The translations under genes and the position numbers were made by a program. A stretch of DNA of 64,000 nucleotides from Rubinisphaera italica (GTDB lineage: Bacteria > Planctomycetota > Planctomycetia > Planctomycetales > Planctomycetaceae): assembly GCF_007859715.1 (NCBI RefSeq), contig NZ_SJPG01000001.1:620001-684000 (forward strand), read 5' to 3'. Below the pieces are notes generated by a model. That model was not told the origin of the DNA and did no database searches. It worked only from the letters and a program-made list of their open reading frames with translations. Within the stretch, counting starts at the first letter, position 1. Each line of letters begins with the position of its first letter. This document shows positions 40,316 through 47,350 of this stretch, piece by piece.

Positions 40316-42313
40316 ATGAATAATCCAAACCCGAACGAACGAATCTCGGCTTGTGTCCAGGCGGTTGAAAAACTGGCTCGACAAAGCTTGCCTCCTGATG
40401 ATTTTCTTCGTCAGTTTCTCGCGTTTGCCATGGAAGGTTCGCAGGCACCGGCAGGAGCGATCTGGGGACTGGCCGAAAATGGAATTCGTCTGGTTGGCGA
40501 ACAAAATATTGCCGCCACGGAAATACTTCAAAATCAGGCCCGTACTCAGAAAAATTCCAAGTTGCTGACCGAGGTCGTCAACAATTCTCAGACGATTGCC
40601 ATCGGTCCCGCCAGCACAAAAGCCGAGTTGCGACCTGCTGCTTTAGTCGTTGTCGTTTCGCCGATTTTTAAGGAGAAGCAATGCGCAGCGATCCTGCAGC
40701 TGTTTTTTCCCGAGACCATTTCCGATGAAGCTCAAAAAGGGATGATGCAGTTTGCAGAGCATTTGTCTGGGTTGGCATCGTTACACCTCTCCGGAAAAAT
40801 GGCTTCACCAGTAGCAGTCAACTCCAAAACGTTCTGGGAATCGATCGATCGCTTTTTACTCGATCTGCATAACGGGCTCGACACCAATCAGGTTGCGACC
40901 ACCGCTGCCAATGATATGCGACAGATATTAACCGTCGACCGTGTCGCAATCGCCATGAAGTGGGGCCGAAAAACAAAAATGATTGCGGTGAGCGGGCAGG
41001 ACAAAGTCAATCGCAATGCAAACCTGATGCAGAAGTTGAATCGACTGGTTCGCACTGTTTATCAGTCCCGCAAACCTTTCATCTACAACGGACAACTCAA
41101 AGATCTCGCCCCTCAAGTCGAAAAACAACTGGCGGATTATCTCGAAGAATCCAATGCACGCATGCTGGCCATCTATCCGCTTGAATATCAGGATCGAGAA
41201 CATAAATCAGAAGATAAACCTCAGAATAAAGAAAAACCGCCAGTCCTGATTGGTGCAATGGTGGTCGAACTGTTGACCTCCCACAACTGGGATACTGACC
41301 GTCAAGCTGCAGCTGAATTGGTCTCAGATCATATCGCCACTGCGATTCATAATGCCGATGAACACGAGAAAATCTTTCTGCTCCCCCTCTGGCGATTTAT
41401 CGGTCGCGGATTCCGAGCGTTGCGGGGAAAGACACTGGTTAAAACATTAGTCGTGAGCGGTTTGATTCTTGCAGCACTCCTCGCGTTGATGTTTGTGCAA
41501 TACGATTATCGGGCCAATGGCGAAGGTCGATTGATGCCGATCGTTCAGCGGGATGTGTTTGCCAGTCAGGATGCTGAGGTTGAAACCGTTTTCGTGAACG
41601 GAGGAGATCCCGTCCAGTCTGGTGACTTATTGATTCAGCTCAAGAATCCAGAACTGCAGGCTGAGTTTCTGCGTGTTCAGGGAGAACTGAGCGAAAAAAC
41701 CTTCCTGGTTCGAGCGCAGCAATCGGAACTGGAACTGGCCTCGCGAGCCGGTCAGGTGGAAGATGCAATTCGACTGCAGGGACGCATTGCAGAAACCGAA
41801 ATCGAAGTCAACAGTCTGAAAAAAGAGACAGAGATTCTCAAAGATCGTATCGAAAAACTAAAAGTGTATGCCCCGATCGATGGCGTGATTGCGACCTTTC
41901 AGGTCGAACAGTTGCTGAGAAACCGTCCGGTACGCCGCGGCGAAGTGCTGATGGAGGTGATGGATCCCAAGGGAACGTGGCATCTGGAGCTGGAAGTTAA
42001 AGATAAACGCATGGGGCACTTGCTGCGGGCACAATCCAAATTGGAAACAACCGCATTGCCGATTGAATACGTCCTGGCGACTGATCCCGAAACGACCTAT
42101 ACCGGCCACCTGGAAAAAATATCTTCTCGAACCTCCATCAATCAGGAATCAGGCAACGTGATTCAAGTCTATGCAGACATCGACGAGCGAGAGTTAGCGG
42201 AGTTACGAATCGGAGCCGAGGTGATTGCGAAAATCAATTGTGGAAAAATGACTCTTGGCTATGTGCTCTTCGGTGATGCGATTGATTTTGTGCGAGTTCG
42301 ATTGTGGCTTTGA
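40316..42313 (+). CDS. GAF-domain/HlyD-type membrane adaptor chimera
   Basis: A 665-residue protein joining a cytoplasmic sensor half to a periplasmic adaptor half. Residues about 1-160 and 165-345 look like two GAF-type domains (the second begins around FWESIDRFLLDLHNGLDTNQVATTAANDMRQIL). A transmembrane helix lies at about 375-398 (LVKTLVVSGLILAALLALMFV). The rest is HlyD-like: barrel strand YRANGEGRLMPIVQRDVFA, lipoyl-like half VETVFVNGGDPVQSGDLLIQLKNPELQ, a coiled coil at about 455-515, then KVYAPIDGVIATFQV and a beta-barrel end. No transporter partner gene is adjacent, unlike most HlyD adaptors. It may sense a small molecule and gate an efflux or secretion complex. Confidence 0.87.
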   Translation: MNNPNPNERISACVQAVEKLARQSLPPDDFLRQFLAFAMEGSQAPAGAIWGLAENGIRLVGEQNIAATEILQNQARTQKNSKLLTEVVNNSQTIAIGPASTKAELRPAALVVVVSPIFKEKQCAAILQLFFPETISDEAQKGMMQFAEHLSGLASLHLSGKMASPVAVNSKTFWESIDRFLLDLHNGLDTNQVATTAANDMRQILTVDRVAIAMKWGRKTKMIAVSGQDKVNRNANLMQKLNRLVRTVYQSRKPFIYNGQLKDLAPQVEKQLADYLEESNARMLAIYPLEYQDREHKSEDKPQNKEKPPVLIGAMVVELLTSHNWDTDRQAAAELVSDHIATAIHNADEHEKIFLLPLWRFIGRGFRALRGKTLVKTLVVSGLILAALLALMFVQYDYRANGEGRLMPIVQRDVFASQDAEVETVFVNGGDPVQSGDLLIQLKNPELQAEFLRVQGELSEKTFLVRAQQSELELASRAGQVEDAIRLQGRIAETEIEVNSLKKETEILKDRIEKLKVYAPIDGVIATFQVEQLLRNRPVRRGEVLMEVMDPKGTWHLELEVKDKRMGHLLRAQSKLETTALPIEYVLATDPETTYTGHLEKISSRTSINQESGNVIQVYADIDERELAELRIGAEVIAKINCGKMTLGYVLFGDAIDFVRVRLWL

Positions 42314-42334
42314 AGTTTCACATCGCAATATTCA

Positions 42335-42452
42335 CAGGCGAGCCGAGTCAGTCATGACTCGGGTATTCTGACTATTATTGTGCATTGTTATCAATGTAGT
42401 AAGTAGTTGGCGATTCGAACCCACCCGAGCCATAACTGGCTCGGCTCGCCTT
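42335..42452. repeat. Family-4 inverted pair
   Basis: AGGCGAGCCGAGTCAGTCAT starts the left unit; the right unit reads CACCCGAGCCATAACTGGCT then CGGCTCGCC, the complement of the copy at 39095. The two units thus bracket about 55 bases, and the left unit shares the GGGTATTCT...TATTATTGTGCAT tail. It lies between convergent genes. Confidence 0.87.
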
Positions 42453-42466
42453 TGTCAAATTTGCAA

Positions 42467-43492
42467 TCAAACCGGCTTCAACACCGACTTCACTACTTCC
42501 CCGGAATGCATTTTTTCGAACGCTTCATGCCATTCGGTCGTTGGCCAGACGCCACCGATGATTGGTTGCACGTTCAACTGACCGCTCGTCAGTAATGCAA
42601 TCACACGTTCCCAGATGGGCCAGTTGTGACTGAAGCTGCCCTGGAGTTTCACGTTCTTCTGGACGAGGGGGTCGAGATTAAAATTCAACGGCTGTGGCCC
42701 CCAGCCGACTTTGCTGATCCAGCCTGCCGGCCGAACGATATCGATAGCGATTTTCAAAGTCACGCTGGCCCCGGCTGCATCGATGACGCCGTCGCAACCG
42801 AGTCCATCTCGCTCCATGGCCCAGGGTTTTGCATCCCCAATGATTCCTTCGCAGCCATATTGCTTCGCGATCTCCAGACGATGCCGATCTGCTTCGAGTC
42901 CCACTAAAGCGACTTCTGCTCCGCACAGCCGGGCCATCGCGGCACACAGAATCCCAATCGTTCCCGGTCCCAGTACGACAACACGATCCCCCGGCTCAAT
43001 TCGGGCATTTCGCACGACTGCATTATAAGCCACGCAACACGGTTCTGTGAGACAGGCATGTTCGAAGGGGAGACCATCCGGCACATTATGTAAAATTCTT
43101 GAGGGGACGCAGACGTATTTGGTCATCGCTCCGTTGACGCCATAGCCAAAGCCTTTGCGGGTGGGATCGAGATTGTAAAGTCCCTGACGAGACATCGGGT
43201 TATTGGCATCAATGATGGCTGCTGTCTCACTGACGACGCGATCACCTTCTTTCCAGCCTTGTACATTCGAGCCGAGTTCAATAATCCGTCCGCCGAATTC
43301 ATGACCAAGCACGACCGGATAATTCACTGGCCAGGAATGGTCGGCCGTCCATTGATGTAGATCGCTCCCGCAAACGCCAACATTGGCGACTTCGAGCAGG
43401 ACATCGTCCGGCCCAATATTCGGCTGCTCAATTTCCCGAATTTCCACCGAACCCTTTTCAGGAGCATAATTCACAACGGCTGCAGATTTCAT
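42467..43492 (-). CDS. Zinc-type medium-chain alcohol/polyol dehydrogenase lacking structural zinc cysteines
   Basis: A 341-residue MDR-family oxidoreductase. The catalytic zinc site is intact: GVCGSDLHQW (Cys), VVLGHEFGGRI (His-Glu), and LTEPCCVAYNAV. The Rossmann domain has RVVVLGPGTIGILCAAMA and VALVGLEADRHRLEIAKQYG, the latter suited to NAD. The lobe that normally holds four structural-zinc cysteines reads DANNPMSRQGLYNLDPTRKG with the Cys replaced, while the RxGLYNL motif is kept, so the structural metal was probably lost. Likely substrate: a sugar alcohol or sugar acid (sorbitol/threonine dehydrogenase branch). Alone on the minus strand, convergent with the GAF-HlyD gene. Confidence 0.92.
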   Translation of the reverse strand: MKSAAVVNYAPEKGSVEIREIEQPNIGPDDVLLEVANVGVCGSDLHQWTADHSWPVNYPVVLGHEFGGRIIELGSNVQGWKEGDRVVSETAAIIDANNPMSRQGLYNLDPTRKGFGYGVNGAMTKYVCVPSRILHNVPDGLPFEHACLTEPCCVAYNAVVRNARIEPGDRVVVLGPGTIGILCAAMARLCGAEVALVGLEADRHRLEIAKQYGCEGIIGDAKPWAMERDGLGCDGVIDAAGASVTLKIAIDIVRPAGWISKVGWGPQPLNFNLDPLVQKNVKLQGSFSHNWPIWERVIALLTSGQLNVQPIIGGVWPTTEWHEAFEKMHSGEVVKSVLKPV

Positions 43493-43532
43493 GAGCGACT
43501 ACTTTGATAAGTGTAGAGAACCAAATTGAGTG

Positions 43533-43845
43533 TTATAACTGGAGTTTTGCAAAACTTCAGCTTGAAGACATACTTCGAAAATGACTCAACAGATTTTGAG
43601 AAAGATTAAAACCACAGAGGCACAGAGACATTTTCGGAATGGCCTGCAATGCACAAACAACCGAGCTCTTCATAAGCCTTGGATTTCAAGACTTCTCCGT
43701 GTCCTCTGTGTCTCTGTGGTGCAAAAAATAAATTTAAGTTTTGTCGGGAGTTTTTATTTCTCCGGTTTTCAAATTGTTCTTGGAATAAACTCACTCGCCT
43801 GCGCATCGTGCTTGTAACTTAGGTTTTGCAAAACTACAGTTATAA
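43533..43845. repeat. Composite repeat element bounded by inverted repeats
   Basis: TTATAACTGGAGTTTTGCAA at 43533 is complementary to the end at 43821-43845 (GGTTTTGCAAAACTACAGTT), with one or two mismatches. Inside are a family-5 palindrome (ACCACAGAGGCACAGAGACA at 43610 against GTCCTCTGTGTCTCTGTGGT near 43720) and a half copy of family 1 at 43789-43817. No open frame is present. It looks like a MITE or nested repeat insertion, filling the whole gap between two minus-strand genes. Confidence 0.85.
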
Positions 43846-43898
43846 TGAAGTTTGATTGTTTCCAAGGAGTATCTTGGGAGACGAGTCTAATTACTCCA

Positions 43899-44588
43899 TC
43901 ACACATTTTGTGAATGAATCGCTTCGCAGATCATTCGGAGTGAACTTTCCAAATCACCATCGGCTGTTTTGAAAGCGTCGGCATCAATTGTGAGCGGCGC
44001 TCCCAGAACGACCAGTGGGGCTCCATATTGGGGACATTGAATTGCCTGTTCGAGTGATAATCCTCCGACGGCCTGCACTGGGATTTTCACAGCATTCACG
44101 ACTTCACGCAATTCATCGAGCGGGCTGGGCATTCGTTCGCCTCGGGCTGCGATTCCGCGTCTTTCATCGTAGCCGATATGGTGAATGACGTAATCGCAGC
44201 CCAAGTCTTCCAGAAACTTCGCACCGTCGACCATGCTATCGGAGACCATGTTGTCTCCCATGACTTTGCAGCCGAAGTCGGCTCCGGCTTTCACGACACA
44301 GCGAATTGTTTCGGCATGAGCACGAGCCATGACCACAACGTGTGTCGCTCCCGCTTTGGCCATCATTTCGGCTTCAAGATAGCCGCCGTCCATTGTTTTC
44401 AAATCGGCTACGATAGGAGTCTCAGGAAATTCTGCACGGAGTGCTCGAACCCCATGCAGACCCTCAGCCAGAATGAGCGGAGTTCCCGCTTCGAGCCAGT
44501 CGACGCCTGCCCGCATCGCCAGATGAGCGGTTTCCAGTGCTTCTTCGATGTTCGTCAGGTCGAGTGAGATTTGTACGATTGGTTTCAT
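43899..44588 (-). CDS. HUMPS-family decarboxylase/synthase (hexulose-6-phosphate synthase-like)
   Basis: A 229-residue barrel of the orotidine 5'-monophosphate decarboxylase superfamily, HUMPS branch, which holds hexulose-6-phosphate synthase and keto-gulonate-phosphate decarboxylase. The ATG at 44588 gives MKPIVQISLDLTNIEEALE. The DxKxxD metal and catalytic motif is ADLKTMDGGYLEAEMMAKAG; other core parts are DWLEAGTPLILAEG, YVIHHIGYDERRG, VQAVGGLSLEQA and LVVLGAPLTI. Its substrate could be formaldehyde plus ribulose 5-phosphate or a keto sugar acid phosphate. No 6-phospho-3-hexuloisomerase is next to it, which leaves both options open. The MDR dehydrogenase at 42467, upstream of which the repeat lies, might feed the same sugar route. 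Confidence 0.88.
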   Translation of the reverse strand: MKPIVQISLDLTNIEEALETAHLAMRAGVDWLEAGTPLILAEGLHGVRALRAEFPETPIVADLKTMDGGYLEAEMMAKAGATHVVVMARAHAETIRCVVKAGADFGCKVMGDNMVSDSMVDGAKFLEDLGCDYVIHHIGYDERRGIAARGERMPSPLDELREVVNAVKIPVQAVGGLSLEQAIQCPQYGAPLVVLGAPLTIDADAFKTADGDLESSLRMICEAIHSQNV

Positions 44589-44669
44589 GATGTCAGTTCT
44601 GAGATAGTTTTGGGACATTTTTAATGAGCATAAATCATCCATCCCCGATTTGTCGACTCAATGGACTGT

Positions 44670-44710
44670 GTGGCGGGTGCTTCCGCTAACGCGGAGCGCC
44701 TCCGCCACCC
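44670..44710. repeat. Family-3 palindromic repeat, short copy
   Basis: GTGGCGGGTGCTTCCGCTAA followed by CGCGGAGCGCCTCCGCCACC forms an imperfect hairpin related to 20696-20775 and 35174-35257. If the CDF gene were read from 44661 it would be translated as GASANAERLRHP, the same peptide pattern as in the TMTC-like protein. Confidence 0.82.
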
Positions 44711-44852
44711 TTCGATCTTTGTATTGTCGACTGCTTCGTTGAAAGTAAATGACAAGGAATATGCTGAGTGGATTGAGAACGCATCCAGCTTTCCACTATT
44801 GTGTCAGTTTTCCCTAACTATTACTTACCACTTGCCAACCAGCAGATTCGTC

Positions 44853-45740
44853 TTGAACGAAATTACAACACGATATCGAGACGCTTTTCGAGCCGCCTTA
44901 ATCGGCTTGGTCGTCAATCTGACTTTGGGGATTGTGAAAATGACTGCTGGCATGGTGGCGCGCTCGAGTGCTCTCATTGCCGATGCCGTCAATTCTCTGG
45001 GCGATGCCCTCACTTCACTGGCAGTATTGTATGGATTGCAAGTGGCTCAACGACCAGCTGATGCCGAGCATCCTTATGGTCACATGCGAGCTGAAGGAAT
45101 TGCAGCGACAAATGTCGCGATCGGCATCATCATTTCCGCAGCGATTGTCGGTTGGGAAGCGATCATACGATTTGGCGAAATTGCACCTCGAACACCCTGG
45201 TGGGCAATTGCGATTGCCGGCGGAAATGTCGTGTTGAAAGAGTGGCTGTTTCAATACAAGTTACAAGTGGGAAAGCGGACACGGTCGGCTTCCATTATTG
45301 CGAATGCCTGGGATCATCGCAGTGATGCGCTCTGTTCGCTGGCTGTCCTGGCAGGATTGCTGATTATCCGTTGGGGTGGTCCAGGCTGGGTCGATGCGGT
45401 GGCAGCAATCATCGTTTCATTGGGAGTGATTGCATCCGGCATCCATTTGTTCCGCAGCAGTGCCAGTGAACTGATGGACGAGCAGGCCGACCCGCAATTT
45501 CTGGCATCGATCCATCAAACCGCATTATCGGTGACAGGAGTGGAAGAGATTGAAACCTTACTGGTGCGAAAAGTCGGACTGGAATACTTTGCGGATGTGC
45601 ATATTGAAGTGAATCCCTCAATCACTGTCGACTTCGGGCACCGGATTGGTCATGATGTCAAAGATGAGCTTTTAAAGCAGCATCCTGAATTACGAGATGT
45701 CCTGATCCATCTGGAACCACATCGCGATCAGGCTGACTGA
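44853..45740 (+). CDS. Cation diffusion facilitator (CDF) family metal transporter
   Basis: A metal/proton antiporter exporting zinc, iron, manganese or related ions. The open frame reaches back to 44661, but its first 64 residues include a translated intergenic repeat and are not family-like. A TTG at 44853 (LNEITTRYRDAFRAALIG) gives 295 residues, the usual CDF size, and is preferred. Six helices fill about residues 15-205. The metal-site pairs are SSALIADAVNSLGDALTS (DxxxD-type in helix II) and NAWDHRSDALCS (HxxxD-type in helix V), which is typical of Zn/Cd-type members. The cytoplasmic ferredoxin-like C-terminal domain follows (VEEIETLLVRKVGLEYFADVHIEV). The stop codon directly abuts that of gpsA on the other strand. 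Confidence 0.9.
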   Translation: MNEITTRYRDAFRAALIGLVVNLTLGIVKMTAGMVARSSALIADAVNSLGDALTSLAVLYGLQVAQRPADAEHPYGHMRAEGIAATNVAIGIIISAAIVGWEAIIRFGEIAPRTPWWAIAIAGGNVVLKEWLFQYKLQVGKRTRSASIIANAWDHRSDALCSLAVLAGLLIIRWGGPGWVDAVAAIIVSLGVIASGIHLFRSSASELMDEQADPQFLASIHQTALSVTGVEEIETLLVRKVGLEYFADVHIEVNPSITVDFGHRIGHDVKDELLKQHPELRDVLIHLEPHRDQAD

Positions 45741-46736
45741 TTACTCAATTTTATACGGCCTGTTCATCAAGGTTTGCGTCGCTTCGAAAGGTGATTTCTC
45801 TTCGAACAACACTCGATAGATCTCCTGAGAGATCGGCATATCGATATCGTTCTGATCGGAAATTTCCATGACCGCCTGAGTTGTTTTCACACCTTCAGCA
45901 ACCGCATCCATCGATTCCAGGATCTGAGATAATGTTTCTCCTTCGCCCAGTCGACGGCCAACTAATCGATTGCGTCCGTAAGGACTGATACAAGTGGTAA
46001 TCAAATCTCCAATGCCTGCCAAGCCGCTGAAGGTCGATTCTTCAGCTCCAAAATGAGCACCAAAGCGAGACATCTCAACGATTCCACGAGTCATTAAGGC
46101 CGACTTGGCATTGTCTCCAAAGCCGAGGCCATCGCAAATCCCAGCTGCGATGGCAATCACGTTCTTAACCGCACCTGCGACTTCAACGCCAATCAAATCG
46201 ACATTGGCATAGACGCGAAATCGGTCGGTTGCAAACATGTTCTGGACACGTTTTGCGAGTGATAAATCTCCACTGGCTGCAACAACTGTCGCCGGCAGTC
46301 GACGGGCAATTTCTTCTGCGTGGCTCGGTCCGCCGACGGCGATTACAGAACGCGTACCGAGAACGTCCGTAATAATTTCACTGGGACGCTGATGAGTTTC
46401 CGGTTCCAGACCTTTTACAACGCTGATCGTAGGGCGATTGCTGTTGAGAGCCGGGGCGAGTTGATCGAGTGATGATCGCAGAAAGGCAGAGGGGATGGCA
46501 ACGACCAGAAACTCGGCATCTGCGACCGCCTGTTCAATATCGCCAGTCACTTCGATTTCCTGTGGAATCTGAACGCCCGGCAACAGCCGTTTGTTTTCCC
46601 GCGTTTCTGTGATTTCCCGAGCGAGATCAGCACTCCGTAACCACATGGAGACCTGCTGATCCTGATGTTCGTTGAGCAGAATCGCACAGGCGGTCGCCAT
46701 GGCACCACCGCCCAGAATTGCAATTTTCGTTGGCAT
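45741..46736 (-). CDS. gpsA: Glycerol-3-phosphate dehydrogenase [NAD(P)+]
   Basis: A 331-residue cytoplasmic enzyme reducing dihydroxyacetone phosphate to sn-glycerol 3-phosphate for membrane lipid synthesis. The N-terminal Rossmann motif is IAILGGGAMATACAILL. Typical GpsA segments follow: VVAIPSAFLRSSLDQLAP, VVKGLEPETHQRPSEII, AVGGPSHAEEIARRLPATVVA, VEVAGAVKNVIAIAAGICDGLGFGDNAKSAL (catalytic Lys in VKN), and FSGLAGIGDLITTCISPYGRNRLVG. Length is normal. It is convergent with the CDF gene with no base between the stops, so neither gene has its own terminator there. Confidence 0.97.
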   Translation of the reverse strand: MPTKIAILGGGAMATACAILLNEHQDQQVSMWLRSADLAREITETRENKRLLPGVQIPQEIEVTGDIEQAVADAEFLVVAIPSAFLRSSLDQLAPALNSNRPTISVVKGLEPETHQRPSEIITDVLGTRSVIAVGGPSHAEEIARRLPATVVAASGDLSLAKRVQNMFATDRFRVYANVDLIGVEVAGAVKNVIAIAAGICDGLGFGDNAKSALMTRGIVEMSRFGAHFGAEESTFSGLAGIGDLITTCISPYGRNRLVGRRLGEGETLSQILESMDAVAEGVKTTQAVMEISDQNDIDMPISQEIYRVLFEEKSPFEATQTLMNRPYKIE

Positions 46737-47048
46737 GAGTCAAGCACTCCTCAAAGGTAATCGTGATTAGCACTGCTGTTCACGAATTCGATGTTCATTT
46801 TAGTTGTAGATAACTTATAAGCGGTTGCATGCCAACTGGCAATCCGACGTTATCCAGAAGATAATTCTTATCAATTATGACGTATTTGAGGAATATGCAC
46901 TCTCTTAAAACTGATGTGCAGTTTCGCCTTCTATTTTTCGAGCAGGAATCCGCTCGAATGGGATTTCTGAACTACGGTTTAATGAACAATTTTGTTTAGC
47001 CCTCAGGATTCAAGTCTGCGGGACCATCCTGAATTTGTGGAGACTAGT
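46737..47048. other. Noncoding gap between divergent gpsA and small-protein gene
   Basis: This gap probably holds two divergent promoters and is AT-rich around 46795-46900. No repeat family, RNA or open frame was recognised. A frame from 46992 would extend the next protein by 19 unlikely residues. Confidence 0.5.
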
Positions 47049-47300
47049 ATGGCAACTCTGTTTGGAAAACAAGAAGCGATTAAAGATCGCCGCTCAGAAA
47101 ATCGCTCAGAAGATTACAGCGGGCCAAACCGCCGTCAATTTGGCGATTCTCGCGACAACACTCGCCCGGAAGTCGCTCAATTGGCTGACGCGGTTGATCA
47201 ATACAAACTTCGCAACCGACGTCGTTTCATCACTTATGAAGAATTGTACGATGTGATGTACGAGTTGGGATATCGTCAATCGCTGAGCACCGAAATGTAA
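47049..47300 (+). CDS. Small conserved-looking hypothetical protein
   Basis: An 83-residue hydrophilic protein from the ATG at 47049. It has a charged N-terminal half (KDRRSENRSEDYSGPNRRQF) and a more ordered C-terminal half (VAQLADAVDQYKLRNRRRF, ITYEELYDVMYELGYRQ). No signal, membrane segment or metal motif is seen. Codon use is like the core genes, and a perfect hairpin follows the stop, so I consider it a real gene. Function unknown. Confidence 0.7.
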   Translation: MATLFGKQEAIKDRRSENRSEDYSGPNRRQFGDSRDNTRPEVAQLADAVDQYKLRNRRRFITYEELYDVMYELGYRQSLSTEM

Positions 47301-47308
47301 TTCAGCAT

Positions 47309-47335
47309 GTAGGACAGGCATTCTGCCTGTCCTAC
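47309..47335. terminator. Perfect hairpin between convergent genes (bidirectional terminator or repeat)
   Basis: GTAGGACAGGCA pairs perfectly with TGCCTGTCCTAC around TTC. It lies between stops at 47300 and 47351. There is no T-run, so it may be a member of a palindromic repeat family used as a transcript end. Confidence 0.7.
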
Positions 47336-47350
47336 CGGCTTATTGACCAA

